A DNA stretch of 64,000 nt from Siphonodentalium dalli (taxonomy: Eukaryota; Mollusca; Scaphopoda; Gadilida; Siphonodentaliidae), in the NCBI GenBank assembly GCA_032622095.1, contig CP136064.1:148678864-148742863 (forward strand), read 5' to 3'. This document shows positions 8,112-19,662 of this stretch, one piece after another. A program made the translations under genes and the position numbers. Each line of letters begins with the position of its first letter. The stretch's first letter is position 1. Below the pieces are notes generated by a model, which did no database searches, had not been told where the DNA came from, and was given only the letters and a program-made list of their open reading frames with translations.

Positions 8112-8969
8112 TAGAGCCCGAAGCCGCCATCGCACGCCGCCGCCGCCAGCCATATTGGCCACAAGCCGCCGCCAGCCATATTATTTCTAACGCCAGTCAC
8201 ATTTCAAAATCTCCGCCGCCGGAATTGTAAAATGGCTGAGCCGTGTGCATGGGCTTATATGTCAAGCACAACTGTACTGTGAATCGCAAAGAACTAAACC
8301 GCATTGCCTAATATTGGCATACTCGCATGGACACGGCATGGTTGTTATATTATCAGAACACCTGACCCATTAATGTGGAATAGACTATCCCAATGCATGC
8401 TTTCATATAACTGAATGGGCGCATCCATTCGGTATTGAAAGGGTTAAAATATAAATTGTTTATATCGACAACACCCAGTCTCAGACATCACTGACATTTG
8501 TCAATATATACACATAAGAATAGAACATAGTTTGAAATATTATATATCATTACTATCGGGTTCATCATTCAATGATGCATGCATATATCGCAAGATGGCA
8601 GTGATGATAGCAGTCTGAAGTCGACAGAAGTCCCAATGTAATTACTTATACCGATTAGATGGATGGGAAACTACATAGTATATCCATGCCAGTCCTTCGT
8701 GAATTTTCGCCATAATGGAAAAGCCCAACATCAAAAGATTACGCGTGGTCTGGAATTCTACGGGTTCACCACAACGCTAAAAAAACGGCGTCTATAACCG
8801 GTAACATGGGATTAGGAATGAATTACGCTGAATGATAACATCTCAGCCGGCTGAGCCGCCATATTTCGTCAGCCACGGACGTCGTGACTGAGCCGGCTTA
8901 GCTAGCAAACCAGCCACGAAAATCGGTTGAGCCAGCCATGAAAACTATTTGTCGTGGCTTCGGGGTCTA
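8112..8969. mobile_element. hAT-type non-autonomous element (858 bp), present only in copy 1
   Basis: Ends TAGAGCCCGAAGCC and GGCTTCGGGGTCTA are near-perfect TIRs. They are flanked by a perfect 8-bp TSD, GTACCGGC, at 8104-8111 and 8970-8977. Copy 2 has the site once (15711-15718), and the offset between the copies changes by 866, exactly 858 + 8. Both subterminal regions are rich in GCC-type words (GCCGCC, GCCAGCCAT, GAGCCGGC), as in hAT elements. No transposase. An alternative 6-bp TSD (TACCGG) with CTAG ends is possible, but the 8-bp reading fits hAT best. Confidence 0.93.
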
Positions 8970-8977
8970 GTACCGGC

Positions 8978-9172
8978 AGTAGTACCACCGCAGCCAAAAC
9001 GAGCGAATAACAACACAATTCTACCACCAACCCCACCGAAACCCTACCGGCCTTACACAGCCGTATTATTAGCTCCGAAGATTGGCCAGTTGTACCCTAA
9101 TTACAGTTGCCTGCAATCCACATTCCGGTGATTCTTGCTTTTAAACTTTCGACCGCTCGTCAACAATCACAT
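8978..9172. other. No gene recognised
   Basis: Pro-rich short frames only. This stretch is duplicated at 15719-15913. Confidence 0.4.
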
Positions 9173-9464
9173 TTGTTGGAAACTTGTCAAAAAACCCGAA
9201 AAGAGATGTCACCACCACTACTTATTAATATAATTGACAAGTAGGGAAAGCAACTGAGCCCACCCATCTCCCATCAAACCATGTCACCGCTCGTTTCGTG
9301 TTCAAATTATCACTTTATAATTACTTTTATCGTATACAACATCCGAAAACAACTGTGCAACTGTGGGCTGCCGATTCCACGAGTCGCCATCCGAGAGTCA
9401 AGGGCAGATAATTTCAAATGCTATTATCTGCGCTTGACTCTCGGATGGCGACTCGTGGAATCAG
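9173..9464. repeat. Left arm and inner hairpin of a palindrome, truncated by the duplication junction
   Basis: The same left arm as at 15914-16203. It includes the 90-bp inner hairpin (9373-9462), but the outer right arm is missing because the second tandem block starts at 9465. Confidence 0.85.
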
Positions 9465-9544
9465 CAACAAGAGAGTGTTAGCTGGAGGTTTGTCTAATAA
9501 TAATAAGAAAAAGAAAAGCGAATTGTCATTCGATTAGCCAAATC

Positions 9545-9616
9545 ATGAATGAATACAGAGAGTACCATACTGATAAATTGGCATTATTTGAATCACCAGA
9601 GGTCAAAGATCTATAG
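9545..9616 (+). CDS. Short 23-codon frame (copy 2)
   Basis: Identical to the frame at 1939-2010. Here the gene that normally precedes it is reduced to its basic tail. Confidence 0.15.
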   Translation: MNEYREYHTDKLALFESPEVKDL

Positions 9617-9725
9617 CCTAGACCCGGGACGAACGTACTCTTAACGCAACGGTTGTATACCACACCATATTCTCTCTTTTTATCGCTACTTATAAGAGTG
9701 ATCGTTCTTCCAATAATTCGCGATA

Positions 9726-10301
9726 ATGCACGGGTGTCATTTATGCGGAAATATTTTATCGACGAACTACAATCTACAAAGACATAAACAGATTAAACAC
9801 GGAGTTATGTCCGGGACAAAAACAGCTTTGTTCGGAGAAGATACCGATGACCTAGAATCTGATATCGTTCCCCGTTCATCTTCATCTTAATCTAGAACCG
9901 CTTCGTCAGATTCAGAAGATGATAATGTCGCCGGTAGTAGAACGGTATTCGGTCGTAAGAAAGCTGCGCGATGTGTCAACGAGATGGACACAATCAAAAG
10001 TATGATGAAACGCGCCACCAATGATGCGAAAGGAGAAGAGAGCATGTCGGGAGAAGAGAGCATGTCGGGAGAAGAGGCTACCATCGACACAGAGTTTGCT
10101 CTCTTTCTCAAAAGTTATAGACGATTAATAGAATACCAGTATCGATTGAAAACATCACCCATACATAACATGATCATGAAGAAAATGGTCAAACTGACCA
10201 AACACGGATATAATAATGAATGGGCTGCAGATGAAGCGATGAGAAAATTCAAGAAACTCTTAGAAATAAATCTAACGGTCGAAGATTCTGACAATGATTA
10301 A
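9726..10301 (+). pseudogene. C2H2 zinc-finger/acidic protein gene interrupted by TAA (copy 2)
   Basis: Same gene as at 2120-2695. The identical in-frame stop is at 9888-9890, so the stop was present before the block was duplicated. Promoter, finger, 18-bp repeat and C-terminus are unchanged. Confidence 0.6.
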
Positions 10302-10425
10302 ATTTCAATGAACTTCATCAACACGTTATTCTCGTCTTCGTTATATATCTATAAGTGGGGAGGGGCGATTGTAGAGCGAGAAACGATACATAAATGGTAC
10401 ATTAAGAGCCCTAAAATTTGAAGTT

Positions 10426-10796
10426 TAAATATTGTTCTGTGTCTTTTTAACTTTCACCCACTGCGTGTGTATTGTGTTTCTTTAACAATCATTCAAAATG
10501 AGTGCAGTGTGTCCCTTTAGAGAGCATTGTGCTCCTTTAATATTCACACACCAATATTACATAACGTCCCTTACCTCGTGTCACTTTAACATTCCACACC
10601 GTGCGTGCATTATCCCCCTTTAATTATGTTATAGCGTTGGTACATAGAAGACTGTATAACACTATGCCTATGTCTGTATATGTTGTCACATCGTGAGTGT
10701 ATTGTCCACCTTTAATGGTGTCGTAGCGTGTGTACATATAAGACTGTACAACACTATGTCTATGTATGTATGTGTTTCAACATTTAAGAAAGATGC
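10426..10796. repeat. TGT-CCTTTAA repeat region (copy 2)
   Basis: Counterpart of 2820-3190. Confidence 0.6.
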
Positions 10797-11590
10797 GAAA
10801 TATAAATGTCAAGACTCAGTTCATTCGTGTAGTAATTTCGTATCAGTTAAACGCTCTTCATTCATGTGTTACAAACGGGAAGTTGTACTATTTTTGAAAG
10901 CAATCACGATACCTCCGTGTAAAATAACCCAATGATGTGGTGTAACAGGTTTGTAGTCAACTAACCCAGAGTGACTTAATTCACAATGAAGTAGACTACT
11001 GCAGATGCGATATGTATTGTTTATCCAGAGCTTAAGTGTGTAAACATCACATTTTGCTCGTCACGCTATGACCATATATACATGTACACATAATACAATT
11101 GTACCTGAGCTTATCGGCTGATGAGTAAATCCAATGATAAACTGACAATATTTACGCATGGTCAAATTAGATTCATGCATAAAGGTAAGGTAATTTTTGT
11201 TATGGTCATGTTTTTTGTTAAGACCATGTTCTAACATAGATCGATAAATTCAGAGGTATGTAATATATTATATAATTTATTCGTCTATATTTTATCAATG
11301 TTGTAATGATAGTGTAAACATTCGCTCGTTCTTTTATCACAAATAATCACACGAGTCAATGTAAAGCAACAGATTATAGTAATGCGATAATGACCATCAA
11401 ACAAGTCTGCACACGCATATCTGTCAAAAGCTACAATAGCAGTCATTGGTCAATTTATCCACGGTGTCACTTTTCGATTTATATGATGTTTCACACAGTA
11501 CGTAGGACTAACGAATTTGTAAATGTGAAATTGATGGGGCAACATTTGTGAGCATATGCGGACACCAGATTAGCACATTTACTGATCACG

Positions 11591-11735
11591 TGATAATCTG
11601 CTAATATTGTCCAGGTAATAAGATTACTATATGTATACATAAATAGCTCGATAAACTGCTAATATGTGCAGGTGACGTACTATATGTATGCATAACTCAA
11701 TAAGCCGTTTATATGTACAGGTGAAGTATTAACGC
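11591..11735. repeat. Three degenerate ~50-bp tandem units (copy 2)
   Basis: Counterpart of 3985-4129. Confidence 0.55.
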
Positions 11736-11817
11736 GATAAGCCATTGGGTCCTCGCCCCCTTTTTAGCAACGCTTTTTAAAATAACCGACTGACGATTCT
11801 CATTCTAAGAACAATAA

Positions 11818-11906
11818 CTCTATAAACGTACGCTATTTAAATAATTCTTCCAATAATTCTCGATAATGTAAGTGTGTCATTTATGTTGAAAGATGAATAA
11901 AGAGCG
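11818..11906 (+). pseudogene. Relic of the C2H2/acidic gene 5' end (copy 2)
   Basis: Counterpart of 4212-4300. ATG followed directly by TAA. Confidence 0.5.
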
Positions 11907-12006
11907 TTGCTTTACTATGAGATAATACTAAGGATGTCTTGTGCTCCGACACGTACACATTGTGTACGCGCATGAATAGGTGCGGGTAAGTGGTGTGAGA
12001 TGTGAA

Positions 12007-12041
12007 GGTGGGTTAGGGGGAGGAGGGGAGGGGGAGGGGGG
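12007..12041 (+). other. G-rich tract, potential G-quadruplex (copy 2)
   Basis: Counterpart of 4401-4435. Confidence 0.7.
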
Positions 12042-12229
12042 ACGTAGGTCTGTGACAAACATTGAGTGGAAAATCTCTTGTCAAACAAAAGATTTTTACC
12101 ACGATAGAACCCAGCGAGATATTATTATTGAAAAGATAATCGATTATACATATATTTATTATTGATAACATAAACACATATTATACAACACAATTCAATC
12201 AACAGCTCTTCCGAGTATTATTTTTAGAT

Positions 12230-12685
12230 CTACCAGTCGACAGAATCGTCCGACATTTCCTCTGATGAATAGGCACTATCCATCAGATATGCATATTCTG
12301 TATCCAATTCAATTTCAATGTCCCAATTTTCGGGACGTTCGTGGGAGCTGCCTGTACTTGAATCAGAATCCGACCACGACGATTGGGAACTGGTGGTCCA
12401 GTAGTCAGCCTCTACGTCCATATAAGAGTTGTCGGAGGATACTGACCACTGGTCAGAGTCCCTGTCACCCTGGCCATTGTCACCATCAGCATGAATCCGT
12501 TGATTGATAAGACCAACCCAGTGAAAAATAGGCAGGTCATCATCTTCATTGTAAGCGTCGTCACTTTCATCAGTATTGTCCTCGTGTTCAGTATTGTCCT
12601 CGTGTTGATCATTGTCAAAAATCCATTGGTATATGCCATATACTATGCATAAACATAAAAACTTCATAATCTCTTCCAGCAGCAT
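12230..12685 (-). CDS. Acidic, Ser/Asp-rich protein with N-terminal hydrophobic anchor (copy 2)
   Basis: Predicted protein identical to that of 4624-5079, with the same TATA-rich element upstream (12727-12744) and AATAAA downstream (12155-12160). Confidence 0.6.
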   Translation of the reverse strand: MLLEEIMKFLCLCIVYGIYQWIFDNDQHEDNTEHEDNTDESDDAYNEDDDLPIFHWVGLINQRIHADGDNGQGDRDSDQWSVSSDNSYMDVEADYWTTSSQSSWSDSDSSTGSSHERPENWDIEIELDTEYAYLMDSAYSSEEMSDDSVDW

Positions 12686-12895
12686 TTTTTTTAGGTTGTC
12701 GATAGTGTGTGTTAGAATATGTTATGAAAATATATATATTTTTTCGAGAATAAATACCTAAAAACAAAACATCAACATCTGCACCCACATAATTGGTATA
12801 TAAACTAGTTAAACTATTTGTAGACTGTCGATTAATAAATTAAACAAAAAAAATTGATACAAACAATACCGAGTGATTATTTGTTTTGCTGTGTG

Positions 12896-13124
12896 AGACA
12901 CGCAATAGTCGGCCGAGATTACAAAGCAACTTCACACAATGACTTGTTAGTCAACAATATACACACATTACGCTCATACTGCTCTATGAATTGGTTAAGC
13001 CATCTTAAGCTGAGATTATTTGCAGACACGCAATAGTCGGCCGAAATTACAAAGTTCCCCCCAAAAAAATAACTTCACACTTATACACGATGAACAAACT
13101 TGTTAGTCAACAATATACACACAC
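12896..13124. repeat. Direct repeats (copy 2)
   Basis: Counterpart of 5290-5518. The C-run/A-run in the second unit differs in composition from copy 1 (one C more, one A less). Confidence 0.65.
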
Positions 13125-13505
13125 CAACAGGACGCTCTGACGCCCTGCTCTATCGAAAATATACTTACGCCCATTTTTATCAACGATTCTCAAATATGTA
13201 GTACTATAGTATTAACATACTCAAAATACACTTACGCCCAATTTTACGATTGCCGTCAACGAATCTGCCGTAGAGAAGACCCATGTACTACTCATGTCCA
13301 TGAATGAAAATGGGTGTGGTTGTACAACCCACCCAATTGGTCAAATACCACTAATATTTGGAAATTTTAATGCTCCAATTTAACAGCATGCAATTGGATA
13401 GTTCAGACTTTAAACAAGTAGAATCTTGGTTTTCGGTCTGGATTTTAGTCTAAATTTGCAAATTTTATTTAGCCTAGTTGAAAAATTCCAACTCAATGCT
13501 GACAA

Positions 13506-13730
13506 TCAAATTCGAAACGGTAATCTGGTATTTTTCGGTTGAGTATAGTCGAGCAATAGGAACACAGAGGGTACAAATACATACATCAAAATAAGATATT
13601 CCCTATATTTCATGGTGAGGGTCATACCATCAAACAGGACAAGGGGCACCTGATACGAGGATGTGGAGGGAACATGTGACATCGGTCTAGGGCGAGCAAG
13701 AGGTGCCACGGATTGTCTTTTTGTCGCCAT
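13506..13730 (-). CDS. Hypothetical 74-residue protein with one membrane segment (copy 2)
   Basis: Identical to the frame at 5900-6124. Support is equally weak. Confidence 0.25.
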   Translation of the reverse strand: MATKRQSVAPLARPRPMSHVPSTSSYQVPLVLFDGMTLTMKYREYLILMYVFVPSVFLLLDYTQPKNTRLPFRI

Positions 13731-13947
13731 ACTGCATGCAATCCATGTAAAATTGAAGGAATCTGCAGAGAGTTGTTAAGTTGTACAGTTATAATAAACT
13801 GACGTGTGTTTTTCATTGGTTATATATTCCACAACATACATATAAAGTGCCCTTTTATGTAGCCCTTCCCGTTTCTTCCCGATGCTTTTTGTGGACCCCA
13901 TTTCGACGTGTCGCTGAATCTATATACGTCCCATTGCTATATTTCAG

Positions 13948-14205
13948 ATGAACGAATCCTTTGATATTCTTGGGTCGGCAACATCGAAGTTATGGTGTCG
14001 GGTGCCCGACTGTACATTCACCACCAAACACAGAACGAGTTTTATCAGTCATCTAAAGATACACGAACGTGTCAGAGTGGATCAACAACGAAGATGGTGT
14101 AACACCAGTTACACGTTCGCCTGCCCCGATGTCATCGTGGAGTCCGGATTTGTATGGCTAATTTGTATTGCCAATTCTTCTTGTGCGTGGCTTCTTATAA
14201 CATGA
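13948..14205 (+). CDS. Small single C2H2 zinc-finger protein (copy 2)
   Basis: As at 6342-6599, with Gly in place of Trp at residue 9. The finger residues C17, C22, H35 and H39 are unchanged. Confidence 0.5.
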   Translation: MNESFDILGSATSKLWCRVPDCTFTTKHRTSFISHLKIHERVRVDQQRRWCNTSYTFACPDVIVESGFVWLICIANSSCAWLLIT

Positions 14206-14846
14206 TCGATTGCTTGTCAAAATATTTTGCCAATTTGATGGCATGCCGTGCACTCATATGTCTGCATATCAGCCGGATCCATGTCTGGAATATATAGAGT
14301 AAATAATTACTAAAGAATTGTTGTGTTAAGAATTAATATGTAAGAAGGCAAATTCGAGCATATTATAAATTATAGTTAATCTATAGTTTCAAAATATAAA
14401 AGACAACCATTGACTCAAGAGAATGGGAGTTTCATGGTTACTCCTGATAGTTAAAGTGCTAGTTGAGATAACAAACAAGGGCACATCTCAAACATTGGAC
14501 ATTCACAGGACTATTTGTAGAATGATCTAATGCATATGGCTATATCATTTTCTGATGTCTCTTATGCCAGTCTATGTAAACATACACTCAGATTCATACT
14601 GATACTGAGTCTATTGCATTCCCATCAACTTTTCATTTCTGAACGGTTGTGGGCTTCCCCCAAATTACGTCACACCACACTAAATATAAATCTGAAATTA
14701 GTTGTGATTGACAGGCGTAAACATGGTCACGTGCCAGTGCCGTCATGGCCGCTTCATGCAACCCTGTGAAGCCGATTCTAAGAATCGTAATTAATAGTTG
14801 CAGGGTTTGTGACTTTTCGTTCGGGCGGTTGTTTTACTGACAATTA

Positions 14847-15431
14847 AAGGGGTACTGTACGCCAAATGTTGTTGTTGGTTTCTATAGTCTCCGAGTCGGA
14901 GAATAGGGTAACAATTTTTTCATTATTTGAAAGTCTGTTGAGTACGAAGTAGTGTTACGGATGACAAATTTACCGGAATGCAAAAATACAAATTATCGTT
15001 GTCGAGTAATTTTTGTACAGTTTTCAACCAAATGAATCAAATAAAAGTTATATTATAGGCACACTAGTCCCATATAATCATTTAGGTTATTGTGTCGTCG
15101 CTAGTCAGTGAGTGGCTTGAGTGTTCTCCCCGTATCATCATAATATTCTAAGCGACCGTGTGTGCGATCGGTTTAACAATCCAGTATCCCTCAATTACTT
15201 TATTTGATTACGCAAATTCGTAATTTAACTGACGCCATTTTATGGCTCCAGTCATAAATTCAATTTATATCAAATTATTAACTTTTAAATTATTAAATTT
15301 TAAGATAGCCTATTAACCTGAGCGATTACAGAATACATCTTCGACTCAAATTACTTATGTTTCTATATATTATCGATATTAGATCGTTGTTGTCACCGGA
15401 AATTTAATGAAAATGGCGTACAGTACCCCTT
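14847..15431. mobile_element. Tc1/mariner-type MITE (copy 2)
   Basis: Same element and TA flanks (14845-14846 and 15432-15433) as at 7240-7824. Confidence 0.9.
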
Positions 15432-15710
15432 TATGGGAAACAGCTAGCTTCCGGGATCCAAAATAATATGTACAATAACTAAGACAGATCTTCTTGAAAT
15501 TATAAAAAATGTCAATTTATGTGGATCTCTTGGACTCAGAACGAATTATGTTTTAGATTGGCCAGGCGATTTGTCGCCCATGTTGTCAAAAAATAACACA
15601 AATCAACGGCCACGAATAAAAAATACATGAATGTCGGGATTATCTGCTAAAACAACTACAGAACTAAAATAAAGTTAAATGACATAACAAAACGAGCTAT
15701 CAGTTCCCCA

Positions 15711-15718
15711 GTACCGGC
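15711..15718. other. Empty target site of the hAT element
   Basis: A single GTACCGGC with both flanks matching the two sides of the insertion at 8112-8969. Confidence 0.9.
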
Positions 15719-15913
15719 AGTAGTACCACCGCAGCCAAAACGAGCGAATAACAACACAATTCTACCACCAACCCCACCGAAACCCTACCGGCCTTACACA
15801 GCCGTATTATTAGCTCCGAAGATTGGCCAGTTGTACCCTAATTACAGTTGCCTGCAATCCACATTCCGGTGATTCTTGCTTTTAAACTTTCGACCGCTCG
15901 TCAACAATCACAT

Positions 15914-16497
15914 TTGTTGGAAACTTGTCAAAAAACCCGAAAAGAGATGTCACCACCACTACTTATTAATATAATTGACAAGTAGGGAAAGCAACTGAGC
16001 CCACCCATCTCCCATCAAACCATGTCACCGCTCGTTTCGTGTTCAAATTATCACTTTATAATTACTTTTATCGTATACAACATCCGAAAACAACTGTGCA
16101 ACTGTGGGCTGCCGATTCCACGAGTCGCCATCCGAGAGTCAAGGGCAGATAATTTCAAATGCTATTATCTGCGCTTGACTCTCGGATGGCGACTCGTGGA
16201 ATCAGCGAGCCGCTGTTGTTTGGGAAGTTGTATACGATAAAAGTAATTATAAAGTGATAATTTTCTACTGCACTTACGGTAAACATGAAAAGAAATATAT
16301 GTTTTATTACTAGGATGTGGTACTTTTCTGAAATTAATGTTTTTATTAATGCAATTGAACACGAAACGAGCGGTGACATGGTTTGATGGGAGATGGGTGG
16401 GCTCAGTAGCTTTCCCTACTTGTCAATTATATTAATAATTAGTGGTGGTGACATCTATTTTCGGGTTTTTTGACAAGTTTCCAACAACTGTGTCAAC
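15914..16497. repeat. Palindrome with inner 90-bp hairpin and a 92-bp insertion in the right arm
   Basis: 15914 to about 16113 reappears inverted from about 16210 to 16497. The inner hairpin (16114-16203) has stems of about 40 bp around AATTTCAAATGCTATT, with one or two mismatches. The right arm carries 92 bp (16263-16354) absent from the left arm, and the bases next to the inner hairpin are less well matched. The arms lose similarity beyond CCAACAA. It may be the joined ends of an element or an inverted duplication. Confidence 0.88.
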
Positions 16498-17750
16498 AAT
16501 CTACTTTATTTGTCGATTTGTGAATTTCTCTTCCGGTATAACATGACGTCATGGATACTATTTTAACAACATTTAGCCACACCTTCGGAATTTCCACACC
16601 GAGAGCACGTGACATGTTACTAGTTTTTTTTATTGGGGCACACATTTCTTGGAGCTAAGTTTTGATTGGCGGTAATTACAAGGAATCCCGGGTTTGGGAA
16701 ATGAAAACTGAACGAAAGGTCGTCAGACCCACTATTTTTTATATGTGGGTATGTAGTTTACTCCAGACTGCTCTTATGCCAACGTGCAGATAAAGAAAGC
16801 TATGGTATCTATTTTTTTTAAAAGGCTTCAACAATACACATAACATGCTATTAACAGTAGAATAGAAAATCTTTGCTTTATTGCACAGCTGAGTATATCA
16901 CTCCACAGTTGGCCTGAGGTCATTATAAATGTTATAGGTTTAATAGAGATGCCAAGGTTCAGCATAAACAATTCCAGTGACCAGTTGACAGCTCTGCTAT
17001 ATAATTGATATTAATGGGTCAGCAGCCAGGTGGCTTATCTTGATGGCTGTGTTGTTGGTAGAATTTGATACATTATTATTATAAACTTAAATTGGACTAT
17101 TAACCCAAGTATTCCATGTCCGGGTCACCTTTTCACATTTAATTCAAGGCTGCGCTGGTGCAGCATTACATATCACGTTCCAGTGCATTCTCTTATATAT
17201 GCGAGTGACCCATACATTCTAATAATTTGTGTTATATTACATAACGGTACCGGTAAACTCTATAATTCAACATAACAACTTTAATTTATTATTCCGATCA
17301 TAGTAATTTACTATCGCCAAGGGATTGGTTAAACATCTGCCGATCGTGATCGGCCTCTCGTTTACGTTTGTGTGGCGTGAATAAGGAAAATGTAACTAGT
17401 ATGCAAGTCTACGAATCAGGTGCACGAAACGAAACATCGATTATTTACATGAATGTCTACATATTCTAAGAAACCAGGAGATCCAAATGTTGTCGTATCA
17501 ATTACACGCGAATTATACTTGCGACAACAAGGATTTGGGACTCGTGACAATTCAATAAGAAGAAGTATTCGAACTTTTCGGGCACTTGTTTTGCAGGTGG
17601 TTACGTAGGTCAACATGACCGCTTTCGCAGATTGCTGCTTCCAGTAGAAGGATACGCACTACGTTCATGACTGAACTAGTGGTTACGTTACTATTACTAA
17701 GCAATTGGGAATATCCCGTAGATAAAGTTATCCCACTTTCAAGTTAACTG
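16498..17750. other. No gene recognised
   Basis: Single-copy looking DNA with only short frames. A stretch near 17620-17690 resembles 31203-31272, in body 2 of the composite element. Confidence 0.5.
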
Positions 17751-17754
17751 TTAA

Positions 17755-18739
17755 GGACTTTGCTAACCCAATTTTCCCCAAATTTGATGGAGTCAAAATA
17801 AAGGTTTATGTTCACTTTTATTAGTAATCACAGTAACCAAACCCATGAATGCAACATTTTAAGAGTATAATTCATGGTGGAATATGTTAGAAATACTAAA
17901 TGTGAAATTTATAGAGGTTTTTAAAATCAATTTTTTCGAACCCAAAATCAACATGATCAACAAACACAAAGTCCATATCAAAGAAAAAAATATGGCAATG
18001 TGTACTGAACACTGTGAAGAATGATGAACAATAAAATAATATTCATATTTATCAAGCATTCTTTGATAAAATTACTAAGAACCAACTGTTTACAAATATT
18101 TGAGTAACTTGCCTGACATCCCTTGAAGTGAGGTGACAGTTAAGTGTTAATATTAATAATAACTGCATGTGGACAGTGATGTGTTGTGAATCTCTTTACA
18201 AAAGAACTGTTTAATCCCCAATCTCTGGGTACCCCATAACCCAGAAACTAGGTCGCCAATCATCCTGAATCAGGATGTAATCTTGTCATGGCTCAAGCAC
18301 CTGGACTGTCCTGCTGGTCATAATCTTAGCTGGCTTGAGTGAACACTAACTTAACCCATCAAATTCAATTCCCAAATAGCTTTTCCGAGCAATGAAAGCT
18401 ACCATCTGTAAACAACTGCTTCCAAGCCAAAAATCTTAATGAAACTAAAGAAATGTGAGTATATCTTTATTGTTCATCATTCTTCACAGTGTTCAGTACA
18501 TATTGCCATATTTTTTTCTTTGATATTGACTTTGTGTTTGTTGATTTTGGGTTCGAAAAAAATTGATTTTAAAAACTTCTATAAATTCCACATTTTGAAT
18601 TTCTAACATAATCTACCATGAATATTACTCTTAAAATGTTGCATTCATGGGTTTGGTTACTGTGGTTACTAATAAAAGTGAACATAAACCTTTATTTTGG
18701 ACTCTATTAAATTTGGGGAAAATTGGGTTAGCAAAGTCC
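17755..18739. mobile_element. TTAA-flanked foldback MITE (985 bp)
   Basis: TTAA at 17751-17754 and 18740-18743. The arms, starting GGACTTTGCTAACCCAATTT, pair 17755-18036 with about 18464-18739. The middle (18037-18463) is unique and has no gene. TTAA duplications are typical of piggyBac and Kolobok superfamilies; the superfamily cannot be fixed without a transposase. Confidence 0.88.
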
Positions 18740-18899
18740 TTAAGGACTTTGCTAACCCAATTTCAACCCAAATTTGATGGAGTCAAAATAATGGATTGTG
18801 CTCAATTTTATTGGTAATCACAGCAACCAAACCCATGGATGCACCATTTTAACAGTAATATGATTACGTCAGTACGTATGGACAACCCAAAACACGTAC

Positions 18900-19293
18900 T
18901 CTTGAGTGCCTAATAAAAGTACAGGGTGGAATAATAGTACCGGTACAGGTTGGAAAATGTTGCGTAACTGAATAATAGTACAGGGCGGAATAAATGTACA
19001 GACTGGAAATATTAGTACCATACCGGTACATCCCAACAAAACGCACCATCTGACTGGTTTATTGATGCCATGTGACAGAAATAGTTTCAATGGATAGCCA
19101 GGTCTGCGAATCTGGTGTGCTGATCACTGTCAACAATCCGAGTTCATTTATCTATGAATAACACAATTTAAGATTGGTGAATTATTTCTTTTGGTTAATT
19201 TAATAAACGTACAGGACCAAATAACGATCGTACAGGTGGGAAATTTACCTCGATTTTAATAATCGTACATGTATGTTTATTAGGCACTCAAGA
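18900..19293. mobile_element. MITE with GTAC duplication and GTACAGG subterminal repeats (394 bp)
   Basis: TIR TCTTGAGTGCCTAATAAA at both ends, inverted, flanked by GTAC (18896-18899 and 19294-19297). Body 2 has the empty site near 27416 (CACGTACGTCC). Inside, GTACAGG or close variants occur about six times in direct orientation. A 4-bp duplication occurs in several superfamilies, so none is assigned. Confidence 0.75.
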
Positions 19294-19383
19294 GTACTTC
19301 GATCTATAAAATGGTAAATGTATGTTTCATGCGAGTGCCTGTATTTCCGGCCAACTTGGGTCAATACGCCAGTACGTATGGAC

Positions 19384-19662
19384 AGAGATATGTCTCTATT
19401 CCGAAGGTTCGCTATTCCGAATATTCACTATTCTATTCCGAATATGTGAATACTAGCGTTTTTCATTCCTCGTGTTGTTTTTATGGGGGGGGGGGGGGGG
19501 GGGGGTGCACATGGGGGTGCAAATTTCAATTAATTTCTGTTTAAATACGCCCAGAATAGAAAACCTTCAGAATAACGAATCTTCGGAATAACAAACATTT
19601 GGAATAGCGAACCTTCGGAATAATGAATCTTCGGAATATGGAACCTTCGGAATAATGAACCA
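19384..19662. repeat. ATTCCGAAGGTTC repeats, inverted around a G21 run
   Basis: ATTCCGAA(GGTTCGCT) units on the left (19398-19446) face GAACCTTCGGAATA units on the right (19555-19662), with G21 at 19485-19505 between them. Body 2 has the same pattern split by an insertion (27537-27625 and 28010-28090). Confidence 0.75.

Larger units (their letters stand above)
1859..9464. repeat. Tandem duplication, copy 1 (7606 bp)
   Basis: Everything here recurs from 9465 with a constant offset of 7606, changing to 7607 after one inserted G near 14825 and to 6741 after the hAT MITE. I found only about five single-base differences (for example near 3450, 4312, 5455, 6368 and 7218) besides the MITE. The unit carries the C2H2/acidic gene, the acidic minus-strand gene, the second C2H2 gene and a Tc1/mariner-like MITE. 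Confidence 0.97.
9465..16204. repeat. Tandem duplication, copy 2 (6740 bp, lacks the hAT MITE)
   Basis: Repeats 1859-9464 without the 866-bp insertion. The last base shared is in the GGAATCAG at the foot of the inner hairpin; beyond it the right arm of the palindrome follows. Such high identity means a very recent event or an assembly duplication. Confidence 0.97.

Noticed and set aside
17416-17616. 66-codon minus frame in the single-copy stretch
   Set aside because: Nothing beyond an open frame of chance length.
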